Assembly (NCBI GenBank): GCA_937894665.1
Contig: CALAWF010000020.1
Location: 1-10,574, forward strand
Length of the DNA stretch: 10,574 bases
DNA from: an uncultured bacterium
GTDB taxonomy: Bacteria; Cyanobacteriota; Vampirovibrionia; Gastranaerophilales; Gastranaerophilaceae
Reading direction: 5' to 3'
Part shown: positions 1 through 5,831 of the stretch, in pieces
Layout: the number at the start of each line of letters is the position of its first letter
Position numbering within the stretch: the first letter of the stretch is position 1
Position numbers and translations under genes: made by a program
The notes under the pieces: model-generated
The model's database searches: none
The model's input: only the letters and a program-made list of their open reading frames with translations
What the model was told of the DNA's origin: nothing

Positions 1-33
1 GCCCCCGAACCCCCTATAAATCTTAAACACATT

Positions 34-130
34 CGTCATACTGAGCGTAGCAAAGAATTTCTGACTAGGCAAATTTGTCAAATTTGTTCCAAAGTTTTTA
101 ACTAATTTGTTTAGTTAGAGATTCTTCGGT
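34..130. repeat. Degraded GTCATNCTGAGCG-type intergenic inverted repeat
   Basis: The left arm (34-65) begins CGTCATACTGAGCGTAGC and continues into AAAGAATTTCTGAC. The right arm (114-130) reads GTTAGAGATTCTTCGGT. It matches the reverse complement of 49-65 at about 13 of 17 positions, so the pair could form an imperfect long stem. From memory, repeats with the core GTCATTCTGAGCG(A/T)AGCGAAGAATCT occur between genes in many unrelated bacteria; that was not searched. The right arm lacks the distal half, so this copy looks decayed. No protein-coding frame with family features is visible in 1-153. Confidence 0.5.
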
Positions 131-153
131 TAAATTTGAAATGTTTTATTTCA

Positions 154-702
154 TTATTCCTCATTATTATCAATCGGGATTGTTATGATGTAGTAGTTTC
201 CGTTGGTTGATTTTGTGAGTTCTTTGAGTTTTACGTTGTTTCCAAACATGTAATTTTGTTGGAACTCTGAAATTTGTTCATTGTGTTTTGATTTTTTAAT
301 AGTGCGTCCGTTGATTGTTAGCAAATTCCCGTTTGTAATTACTTGGACGTTATTTTCATTGTTGTCAAAAGCTCTCAAATCTATCAAAACTTTATAGGCA
401 TCTTTAGATTGTTCCAGGTGGATTACTCCTGCAGATTTTTGTGGGATAAGTTTTTCTGCTTTGAACATTTTATCCATCTCTCTCATATCGTTTTTAAACA
501 TTCTCTCCATTTTGGGTGGAAATGGTTGAGGGGCAAAGATTTTCTTCATATACCAATCTGCTACGGTATAAAATGCACAATATGCACCTGCAAAAATTAA
601 GAATCCGATAAATAATGTTTTCATCAATGGATGGTTTGCACACATCGGATATTCTTTTGTTGTTTGTTTTGTATGTTCTTCTTTGGTTTGGTTTTCGTCC
701 AT
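154..702 (-). CDS. Membrane-anchored small heat-shock protein (Hsp20/alpha-crystallin family)
   Basis: This 182-residue protein probably acts as an ATP-independent holdase chaperone tethered to the inner membrane. Residues 1-28 are polar and net acidic. Residues 29-50 (FIGFLIFAGAYCAFYTV core) form one membrane helix. A basic, Met-rich amphipathic stretch follows (about 62-82), then an alpha-crystallin-like domain (about 93-177). That domain shows the sHSP strand pattern: YKVLIDLRAF, then NNVQVITNGNLLTINGRT, an F-rich strand near 147-153, and YYIITIPI at the end. The positive-inside rule (KK at 53-54 after the helix) suggests the domain faces the cytoplasm. The start is supported by AAAGGAG at 709-715, 6 nt before ATG. 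It is divergent from the ribbon-helix-helix gene. Family membership is fairly secure; the anchored form is unusual, since most bacterial sHSPs are soluble. Confidence 0.8.
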   Translation of the reverse strand: MDENQTKEEHTKQTTKEYPMCANHPLMKTLFIGFLIFAGAYCAFYTVADWYMKKIFAPQPFPPKMERMFKNDMREMDKMFKAEKLIPQKSAGVIHLEQSKDAYKVLIDLRAFDNNENNVQVITNGNLLTINGRTIKKSKHNEQISEFQQNYMFGNNVKLKELTKSTNGNYYIITIPIDNNEE

Positions 703-722
703 GGTTATCTCCTTTCAGAATT

Positions 723-750
723 ATTTTATATTTTTATCTTGTTTTGGCAA
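723..750 (-). promoter_or_regulatory. Possible sigma70-type promoter for the sHSP gene
   Basis: Read on the minus strand, TTGCCA (750-745) is followed after 16 nt by TAAAAT (728-723). Transcription would start near 716, giving a very short leader that still holds the AAAGGAG ribosome-binding site. This is a by-eye match in AT-rich DNA. Confidence 0.3.
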
Positions 751-751
751 T

Positions 752-780
752 ACCGAATTTGGGCTAATCGGTTGGGTAAT
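752..780. promoter_or_regulatory. Candidate operator between divergent sHSP and RHH promoters
   Basis: An imperfect palindrome pairs ACCGA (752-756) with TCGGT (768-772). Overlapping it are two near direct repeats, TTGGGCTAAT (759-768) and TTGGGTAAT (772-780), 13 bp apart. It sits between the two opposing -35 elements. Paired short repeats of this kind suit a ribbon-helix-helix dimer of dimers, and such a regulator is encoded next door. Binding is inferred. Confidence 0.3.
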
Positions 781-786
781 TTTAGC

Positions 787-815
787 TTGATAAAATATAT
801 CCTATATGTTATAAT
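787..815 (+). promoter_or_regulatory. Strong sigma70-type promoter of the RHH gene
   Basis: TTGATA (787-792), a 17-nt spacer and a perfect TATAAT (810-815) lie upstream of the 842 start. The expected start point near 822 gives a leader of about 20 nt containing AAAGGG (827-832) 9 nt before ATG. Confidence 0.75.
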
Positions 816-841
816 TTTGGGCAAAGAAAGGGTTATTATTT

Positions 842-1030
842 ATGGCTAAAGTTTTAGTAACAATGCCTGATGAATTTTTAAACAAAGTAGATGGTTTGGC
901 TGATTCTGAGTGTTGTTCAAGAAGTGAGTTGATTAGAGAGGCTTTGAGAAATTATATGCGTAGAGTTTCAAAGCAACAATTGAAAAATGCTTCTCGTAAT
1001 GCTGAAATTTTGGAAGATATTTTAGGATAA
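842..1030 (+). CDS. Ribbon-helix-helix (CopG/MetJ/Arc-type) DNA-binding protein
   Basis: This 62-residue protein has the compact RHH layout. There is an N-terminal beta-strand (KVLVTMP, residues 3-9), a first helix (DEFLNKVDGLADS), a turn with SRSEL at 27-31, and a second helix (IREALRNYMRRV). The tail is short and Lys/Asn-rich. RHH proteins dimerise through the strand, which inserts into the major groove; they act as repressors or as antitoxins. No toxin gene lies beside it: the gene ends 12 bp before the convergent response-regulator gene. Repeats at 752-780 upstream of its own promoter suggest autoregulation, possibly with control of the divergent sHSP gene. A weak hairpin, GATAAT/ATTATC (1026-1042), overlaps its stop codon. 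The fold is secure; the target is unknown. Confidence 0.85.
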   Translation: MAKVLVTMPDEFLNKVDGLADSECCSRSELIREALRNYMRRVSKQQLKNASRNAEILEDILG

Positions 1031-1042
1031 TTTTTTATTATC

Positions 1043-2344
1043 TTAATTGTTAAATTCTTTCATAAAGCTATCAACCCATTTGATTAGGCTCGAAATTTCG
1101 TATGGTTTTGGAAGATAAAGGTCTGCACCTGTATTCAAAACCAATTCTTTGTTATGGATTATTGATGTAACAATAATCTTTGTATTTTGAAGTTCTTTGT
1201 TTTGTTTTAATCCATAGCACAGATTTAATCCGTTTTTGCTTTCTAAATCTCCTGCATCAATGATTACAAGTGCCGGAATTTTGTCTGTTTCTGGAATTTT
1301 GTATTCGTTGACAACTTGAGTTTCATATCCTTGAAGGTTCAAAATTGTATTTAACAGTGTGCTTAGAGCTTCATCTGTTTCAAAAATAATAATTTTGTTG
1401 TTGTATTCTTTTTCACAAACGCAATTTTCACCGGAGATTTTTGGTCTATCGACTAAGTAGTTTGATTTTGTTGGAAGGTTTGCCATGTGGTGAATGTGAG
1501 TGAGGTTTGCAAGTACGCTTGTTGGGTCTTTGAACTGTTTAAATTCATTTGACGTTACTCCAATTGTTGTGTGAACAAAGTTTGATCTACGTCCTGCAAA
1601 TTCATCTCCTTGCAAAATCATATAACCTCTTTCAAGGTCATGTTCTGCATAAAATTTTGTTGCAACCGAATCAAATACAAAGGTCAAAAATTGTGCAAGT
1701 TTTTCAGCTTTTACGGGATTTGTGATTATGAGAAATTTGTTTTCATCCAGTTGTCCGACATAATCATTTTCATCTAATGAAGATTGAATGATTGCACAAT
1801 ATGTTTGTAATAATTTGTCAGAAGCTAATTCTGTGTAGGCTTCTTTGTAGCTTGCAAAATTTTCTATACTTACATATAGCATTGCCCAATCTGTGTTATC
1901 AGAAAGAGTTCTTTTTATTGCACGGATTGAATAATTTCTATTCGGGAGCATGAGTTTAGGTTCGATTGTTGATTCAAACTCTCTTCTCAAATGTGCTTGA
2001 ATTCTAACTTTAAACTCTTCAGGATTTACCGGTTCTGATAGAAAATCGTCTGCTCCACTATTTAGGACATTTATTCTGTCGCTAAAATCTGCGGATTTTG
2101 ACATTGCAATAATAATTGGTCGCATGTTGTATGTCAAAGCTCGAACTTGTTTACAAAAGTCAGATAAATCATTATCAAAGCTGTCAGAAATTATTATCAA
2201 ATCAGGTTCTTTATCTTGGATAATTTTTAGAGCCGAAATTATGTCTTTTGAAATTATAACTTTGTTTGAATTTGATTCCAAAAGTCTTTTGTATTTGGTT
2301 GATAGTTCAAGACGTTTGTCGATAATTAAAGTTACTGCTTGCAT
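1043..2344 (-). CDS. REC / degenerate GGDEF / REC signalling protein
   Basis: This 433-residue protein has three domains. The N-terminal receiver (3-122) is degenerate. The residue at the usual phospho-Asp position appears to be Ser53 (PDLIIISDS, with Asp54 one place late), and the conserved Lys of the KP motif is Glu104 (LSEP). The middle domain (about 130-300) follows the GGDEF fold: it opens at MLPNRN and has an ENF helix start and HTTIGVT strand. However, the signature reads DENKF (200-204) and the metal-binding Asp positions are Ser159 and Glu161, so cyclase activity is unlikely. The C-terminal receiver (about 316-432) looks functional, with acidic residues 322/324, Asp363 in LVIIDAGD, Thr393 and Lys413 in LPKP. 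No DNA-binding domain is visible. The start has GAGG (2350-2353) 5 nt upstream, inside the kinase gene. It is probably the phosphotransfer partner of that kinase. Confidence 0.85.
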   Translation of the reverse strand: MQAVTLIIDKRLELSTKYKRLLESNSNKVIISKDIISALKIIQDKEPDLIIISDSFDNDLSDFCKQVRALTYNMRPIIIAMSKSADFSDRINVLNSGADDFLSEPVNPEEFKVRIQAHLRREFESTIEPKLMLPNRNYSIRAIKRTLSDNTDWAMLYVSIENFASYKEAYTELASDKLLQTYCAIIQSSLDENDYVGQLDENKFLIITNPVKAEKLAQFLTFVFDSVATKFYAEHDLERGYMILQGDEFAGRRSNFVHTTIGVTSNEFKQFKDPTSVLANLTHIHHMANLPTKSNYLVDRPKISGENCVCEKEYNNKIIIFETDEALSTLLNTILNLQGYETQVVNEYKIPETDKIPALVIIDAGDLESKNGLNLCYGLKQNKELQNTKIIVTSIIHNKELVLNTGADLYLPKPYEISSLIKWVDSFMKEFNN

Positions 2345-3084
2345 TTTATCCTCGCTTGTTCTTCGATGCTTTTAACCGGCATCAAAACTTTAAAAGTTAT
2401 TTCACTAAGTCCTGATTTATCGTTGAGAGGGGTTGAAGAAACTGAGATTTGTCCATCCATTTTTTCAACCAGATTTTTAGTTATGTATAATCCTAATCCG
2501 CTTCCTTGAACTTTTCGTGTTAGTGGATTATCAATTCTTGAGAATTTAGTGAAAATCTTTTCATAATCTTTTTCGTCAATTCCAATTCCTATATTTGTTA
2601 CAGAGATTTCTACGTTGTTATTTTTTTGAGCTGAAGAAATTGTTGTTGTTGAATTTTCTGATGAATATTTTGCACTGTTTTCAATTAAATTTGTCATAAT
2701 TTGTTGGAACTTATCTTTATCAACGAAAATTTTCGGTAATGTTCCATCATATTTAATATTAAAATTATGGGTTGGATATTGGTTTTTTACAATCATTACG
2801 GTTTGTTCGATAGTTGGTTTTATATCTGTTTCGTTAAAGACAAGATGGTTATTTGATTTTTGCAATTTTGTTACTGTTAGCATATTTTCAACAAGATGAA
2901 TAAGTCTGTTGGATTGTTCTTCAATAATTTTAATGAACTTTTTTTTGCTTTCATCATCAAGTCTATCCCAAGATGCCAGCATTGTCTGAGAAAATCCTCT
3001 AATCGAAGTTAATGGAGTTCTCAATTCGTGGCTAACTGTTGATATAAAATCTTCGTAATTTTGTTCTGTTTCTTTATTATCCAT
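2332..3084 (-). CDS. Soluble sensor-less histidine kinase (HisKA + HATPase)
   Basis: This 250-residue cytoplasmic kinase core has no membrane helix and no recognisable input domain. The HisKA region (about 9-75) carries the H-box VSHELRTPL with phospho-accepting His19. The ATPase domain follows: N-box with Asn136 (NLIENSAKYS), G1-like NIGIGI (164-169), F-box FTKFSRID and G2 GSGLGLYITKNL (194-205). Asn164 replaces the usual Asp of DxGxG; other kinases show this, so activity is plausible. It overlaps the downstream REC gene by 13 bp, implying translational coupling. The nearest Shine-Dalgarno-like AAAGGA is 19 nt from ATG, too far to use. A TGCTATAAT box ends 6 nt before ATG instead, so the mRNA may be leaderless. 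Without a sensor of its own, it may take its signal from a partner or from the degenerate REC domain. Confidence 0.88.
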   Translation of the reverse strand: MDNKETEQNYEDFISTVSHELRTPLTSIRGFSQTMLASWDRLDDESKKKFIKIIEEQSNRLIHLVENMLTVTKLQKSNNHLVFNETDIKPTIEQTVMIVKNQYPTHNFNIKYDGTLPKIFVDKDKFQQIMTNLIENSAKYSSENSTTTISSAQKNNNVEISVTNIGIGIDEKDYEKIFTKFSRIDNPLTRKVQGSGLGLYITKNLVEKMDGQISVSSTPLNDKSGLSEITFKVLMPVKSIEEQARIKCKQ

Positions 3085-3090
3085 ATTTTG

Positions 3091-3099
3091 ATTATAGCA
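3091..3099 (-). promoter_or_regulatory. Extended -10 promoter placing +1 on the kinase ATG
   Basis: On the minus strand, TGC (3099-3097) directly precedes a perfect TATAAT (3096-3091), forming a TGn-extended -10 element. Six bases separate it from ATG (3084-3082), so the usual start point falls on the A of ATG. No good -35 is seen at 3114-3119, as is common for extended -10 promoters. Confidence 0.6.
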
Positions 3100-3112
3100 A
3101 AATTCCTTTAAA

Positions 3113-3144
3113 TAACTCTAAAATTAACATTATTTTAAGAGTTA
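3113..3144. promoter_or_regulatory. Inverted repeat between divergent kinase and secreted-protein genes
   Basis: TAACTCTAAAAT (3113-3124) is mirrored by ATTTTAAGAGTTA (3132-3144) across 7 bases, with one extra A in the right arm. The left arm covers the -35 position of the kinase promoter. This placement suits an operator. It could also be a chance AT-rich palindrome. Confidence 0.35.
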
Positions 3145-3165
3145 AGACATCAGTTATCAGAATGA

Positions 3166-3193
3166 TTGATTTCTTGAAAAATAATATTAAAAT
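3166..3193 (+). promoter_or_regulatory. Promoter placing +1 on the ATG of the secreted-protein gene
   Basis: TTGATT (3166-3171), 16 nt, then TAAAAT (3188-3193). Exactly 6 nt follow before ATG at 3200, and no Shine-Dalgarno sequence is present. This predicts a leaderless transcript. Confidence 0.5.
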
Positions 3194-3199
3194 TGTTGT

Positions 3200-3847
3200 A
3201 TGAAAAAGATTTTAACAGGTATATTTATCGTATTATTTTCGGTGTTTTGTATTGCTCCAAATGTGAAGAGTGCAGAAAATCCTGCCGTGTCTTATCCTGA
3301 AGATGTTGATACTCAAGATATTGCAGAGGATGAATATACTGAAGATATTGATATTGAACAAATGTATCGAGATATGCCTGTTCCAACTTTTAAATATGTT
3401 CATGACATTGACCCTGGAGAGTATCAAGATACAATGCACTCAACTTGGTCGCCATATCCATTATTTAGACTTACTGCTCCTTTGTTTTTTAAGTCTGTTG
3501 CAATTGAACCGGGGTATTATCTTTTAACTCCGAGAGAACACAATGGGGCTTGGTATATGCTCTTTAAAGAGGCCGGAAAGGTAAAATATATCGTGCCTTG
3601 TTATAAAAAAGAAATGGTTCCGATGGATTTTTACAAAAATAATCTTCCGCAAATCAAGTTGACAAAAACTCAACTAATTAGGGAGAAAGCTCTAAAATTT
3701 GTCGGAAAGCATGTTAAAAGTTCTAAACGTGAACCAATTCCTGATACATATTTAGAAGCAACTGATTTGGATAATAATTTCATCTCAATTATTGTTTATT
3801 GGGGAAATTATAGGTATTATTTTGTGTTAAGGTCAGTCCAATTGTAG
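3200..3847 (+). CDS. Secreted protein of unknown function
   Basis: I do not recognise a characterised family. The 215-residue protein starts with a clear Sec signal peptide: basic KK, hydrophobic ILTGIFIVLFSVFCIAP, and a likely cleavage after Ala25 in VKSA-EN. A strongly acidic stretch (about 33-56, rich in Asp and Glu) precedes an aromatic-rich mixed domain (about 80-145: STWSPYPLFR, PGYYLLTPRE, AWYMLFKEAGKVKYIVP). A basic linker (155-178) leads to a final beta-rich segment with YWGNYRYYFVLRS. Only two Cys are present, one of them in the signal peptide, so no internal disulphide is expected. It probably works outside the cytoplasmic membrane. It is divergent from the kinase gene and sits just upstream of an exported prolyl isomerase. 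The stop is TAG, the only one in the window. The start is fixed by the signal peptide and the -10 spacing. Confidence 0.8.
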   Translation: MKKILTGIFIVLFSVFCIAPNVKSAENPAVSYPEDVDTQDIAEDEYTEDIDIEQMYRDMPVPTFKYVHDIDPGEYQDTMHSTWSPYPLFRLTAPLFFKSVAIEPGYYLLTPREHNGAWYMLFKEAGKVKYIVPCYKKEMVPMDFYKNNLPQIKLTKTQLIREKALKFVGKHVKSSKREPIPDTYLEATDLDNNFISIIVYWGNYRYYFVLRSVQL

Positions 3848-3870
3848 TATTTATTTTTTGAATATATTAT
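3842..3870 (+). promoter_or_regulatory. Possible promoter of the parvulin gene
   Basis: TTGTAG (3842-3847, overlapping the preceding stop codon), a 17-nt spacer and TATTAT (3865-3870). The expected start near 3877 would give a short leader carrying AGGAGG at 3893-3898. The hexamers are moderate matches. Confidence 0.35.
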
Positions 3871-3902
3871 TATAGGATGGAATAAAAATTGTAGGAGGAA
3901 AA

Positions 3903-4283
3903 ATGAAAACTATTATAAAAATGTTTATGGCTTTAATGGTTGTATTTGTGGGCTTGGCTTCTTTTGCAAGTTTTGGGGATTTTATTAATCCAAACTTGGA
4001 TGTAACCGAAGTTCGAGCAAGCCATATTCTGGTTAAAACCAGACCTGAAGCTGTAAAAATTAGAAAAGAAATCGTAAATGGAGATATATCTTTTGAAGAT
4101 GCCGCAGAAAAATATTCTCTTTGCCCATCGGCTGCTAATGGCGGTGATTTGGGATATTTCAAAAGAGGTCAGATGGTTCAACCGTTCTCAGATGTTGCAT
4201 TTGATTTAAAAGTTGGTCAAATTTCTGATCCCGTTGGAACAAAATTCGGATGGCATTTGATAAAAGTTGTCGATAAACGATAA
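3903..4283 (+). CDS. Exported parvulin-type peptidyl-prolyl isomerase (PpiC/rotamase)
   Basis: This 126-residue single-domain parvulin would catalyse cis-trans isomerisation of Xaa-Pro bonds. A hydrophobic N-terminus (about 4-24: IIKMFMALMVVFVGLASFA) acts as a signal peptide or anchor, putting the domain on the periplasmic side. The catalytic domain (38-126) has RASHILVKT with His41, YSLCPSAANGGDLGYF with Cys74, RGQMVQPFSD with Met91 and Phe95, and FGWHLIKV with His118. These positions match the active-site set of E. coli PpiC, including the Cys in CPS and the GGDLG motif. It is far shorter than PrsA or SurA, with no chaperone domain. AGGAGG 4 nt before ATG gives a strong ribosome-binding site. 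The gene lies downstream of another exported protein and ends before a hairpin. Confidence 0.9.
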   Translation: MKTIIKMFMALMVVFVGLASFASFGDFINPNLDVTEVRASHILVKTRPEAVKIRKEIVNGDISFEDAAEKYSLCPSAANGGDLGYFKRGQMVQPFSDVAFDLKVGQISDPVGTKFGWHLIKVVDKR

Positions 4284-4308
4284 AAATTTTTTTTAATATA
4301 AAAACTCT

Positions 4309-4347
4309 AAAATCGGTGATTTCAAAAGAAGTTATCGGTTTTGTTTT
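4309..4347 (+). terminator. Probable rho-independent terminator after the parvulin gene
   Basis: A 15-pair stem (4309-4323 with 4328-4342) encloses an AAAA loop. Every position pairs if G-U pairs are allowed, and TTTTGTTTT follows. The four G-U pairs would be A-C mismatches on the other strand, so the structure suits the + strand transcript. The U-tract is interrupted, so efficiency is uncertain. Confidence 0.5.
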
Positions 4348-4391
4348 AGGAACTTTTTATCATGGGTCTTTTTTTGAATTCTTGTTTATTG

Positions 4392-4397
4392 TAAAAT
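4392..4397 (+). promoter_or_regulatory. -10 element placing +1 on the dnaA ATG
   Basis: TAAAAT ends exactly 6 nt before the dnaA ATG, and the preceding 30 bases hold no Shine-Dalgarno sequence. No convincing -35 is seen (TTTTTT at 4369-4374). This repeats the arrangement at the kinase gene and at 3200. Confidence 0.45.
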
Positions 4398-4403
4398 CTT
4401 TTT

Positions 4404-5828
4404 ATGGATATTCAAGATGTTAAGGATATTTGGGATAGGGTAAAAGAAGAGTTGGAAGCAAATCTTCCTGACCATATTTTTTGTACATGGATTACCCCTT
4501 TAGAAGCTGTGGATTATGAGAATAATACGCTTGTGCTACTTTCTCCTCATCCGATGGCTGTTGATATTTTGAAGAAAAATTGGACAGATAAAATTAAAGA
4601 ATCTGTTCGCAGTGTTTTGGGTGATGGTGCAACTTTTTCTTTAACTTATGATTCTGAATTTGCAGATAAATATATCAAAGCTCGTAAGAAAGAATTATCA
4701 AAAATTGTTGCAGGACAAACAGAAGAAGAACGTAAAACTGAAACTGCTAAAATGTCTTTAGCACAAATGCAATCAAGTGCGAATTTGAATTTGAACTTGA
4801 AGTTTGAAAATTTTGTAGTTGGTGAAAATTCAAAATTTGCATATAACGCAGCATTTTCTGTTGCAAATAATCCGTCTAAAAAGTTTAATCCATTGTTTAT
4901 TTATGGTTCATCAGGTTTAGGCAAAACTCACCTTATGCAAGCAATTGGACATTATATAATTTTTAACAAACCTGATTTAAAAGTTAGGTATGTCCGTATG
5001 GAAGAATATTTTAATGAATGGATGAAATGTTTTCAGTTGAATGACTTGCCTAACGGGAAGAAAAAACAGTTTCGTAATAATTCTTTGATGAGAAAATTCC
5101 ACCAAAAATTCCAAAATATTGATGTCCTTTTGATGGATGATATTCAGTTTATTGAGTCAAAAATGAAAACAATGGAGGATTTTTTCTCTACTTTTGAAGC
5201 TCTTTATACGAATAATAAACAGATTGTTATTGCATCTGACAGACTTCCAAAAGATATTCCTACCTTGGATAACAGACTTAGAACACGTTTTGAGATGGGG
5301 TTAGTTGTTGATATTGTTCCCCCTGATTATGAAACAAGATTTGAAATTGTAAAAGCATATGCTCAAGAGTTAGAAGTTGAAACAGATGATGATGTATTTG
5401 CTTATGTTGCCGAAAATTTTGTTAATAATGTTAGAGAATTGAAAGGGGCATTTAATAAAATCAGTGCCTATGCAGAATTTTCCGGTACCGGTTTAACTTT
5501 GGATTTGGCAAAAAGAGTTTTAAATTGTGAAGCCAAGAAAAAAGAAATTACTGTGGCAACTATTGCTCAAAAAACGGCAGATTATTTTGACTTGACCGTT
5601 AAAGATTTAAAAAGTACGGCTCGTCAGCAAAGAATTGCCCACGCAAGACATATTGCAGTTTATTTGGCTAGAGAAGTTTTGCAAATGAGTTATGAAGCAA
5701 TCGGTGAGTTTTTCTCTAAAAAACATACAACAATTATGTATTCTTGTGATTTGGTTGCAGATAAACTCAAAACCGACGAAGATTTGAAAATTAGTATTGA
5801 AGAAATAAAGGCTTCTTTGAGGAATTAA
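4404..5828 (+). CDS. dnaA: Chromosomal replication initiator DnaA
   Basis: This 474-residue AAA+ ATPase binds DnaA boxes and opens oriC. Domain I (about 5-85) has the usual IWDRVKEELEANLP and WITPLE start, which fixes the N-terminus. A charged linker (90-130) leads to the AAA+ module: Walker A GSSGLGKTH (168-176), Walker B VLLMDD (241-246), and RLRTRFEMGL with the likely arginine finger (about 291-300). The NNVRELKG motif is at 341-348. A segment around 207-235 is longer than usual. DNA-binding domain IV (from about 380) has ARQQRIAHARHIAVYLARE and IGEFFSKKHTTIMYSC. In the latter, the common GGRDHTT is shortened by one residue and the residues before HTT are Lys-Lys instead of Arg-Asp. ruvA follows after 3 nt; dnaN does not. 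No consensus DnaA box was found nearby. Confidence 0.97.
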   Translation: MDIQDVKDIWDRVKEELEANLPDHIFCTWITPLEAVDYENNTLVLLSPHPMAVDILKKNWTDKIKESVRSVLGDGATFSLTYDSEFADKYIKARKKELSKIVAGQTEEERKTETAKMSLAQMQSSANLNLNLKFENFVVGENSKFAYNAAFSVANNPSKKFNPLFIYGSSGLGKTHLMQAIGHYIIFNKPDLKVRYVRMEEYFNEWMKCFQLNDLPNGKKKQFRNNSLMRKFHQKFQNIDVLLMDDIQFIESKMKTMEDFFSTFEALYTNNKQIVIASDRLPKDIPTLDNRLRTRFEMGLVVDIVPPDYETRFEIVKAYAQELEVETDDDVFAYVAENFVNNVRELKGAFNKISAYAEFSGTGLTLDLAKRVLNCEAKKKEITVATIAQKTADYFDLTVKDLKSTARQQRIAHARHIAVYLAREVLQMSYEAIGEFFSKKHTTIMYSCDLVADKLKTDEDLKISIEEIKASLRN

Positions 5829-5831
5829 TTT

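Noticed and set aside
99..117. Hairpin TAACTAA/TTAGTTA as a terminator of the sHSP gene
   Set aside because: The stem is only 7 bp and AT-rich, and no T-run follows in the minus-strand direction.
631..849. Plus-strand frame of 72 codons before the RHH gene
   Set aside because: It runs antisense through the sHSP start and across the divergent promoters; a chance Phe/Ile-rich translation.
3851..4162. Open frame of 103 codons on the minus strand opposite the parvulin gene
   Set aside because: It is antisense to a well-supported gene with all active-site motifs, and its translation shows no fold signals.
4284..4403. oriC upstream of dnaA
   Set aside because: No TTATCCACA-like boxes or AT-rich 13-mers with repeats were found; the region is explained by a hairpin and a -10 element.
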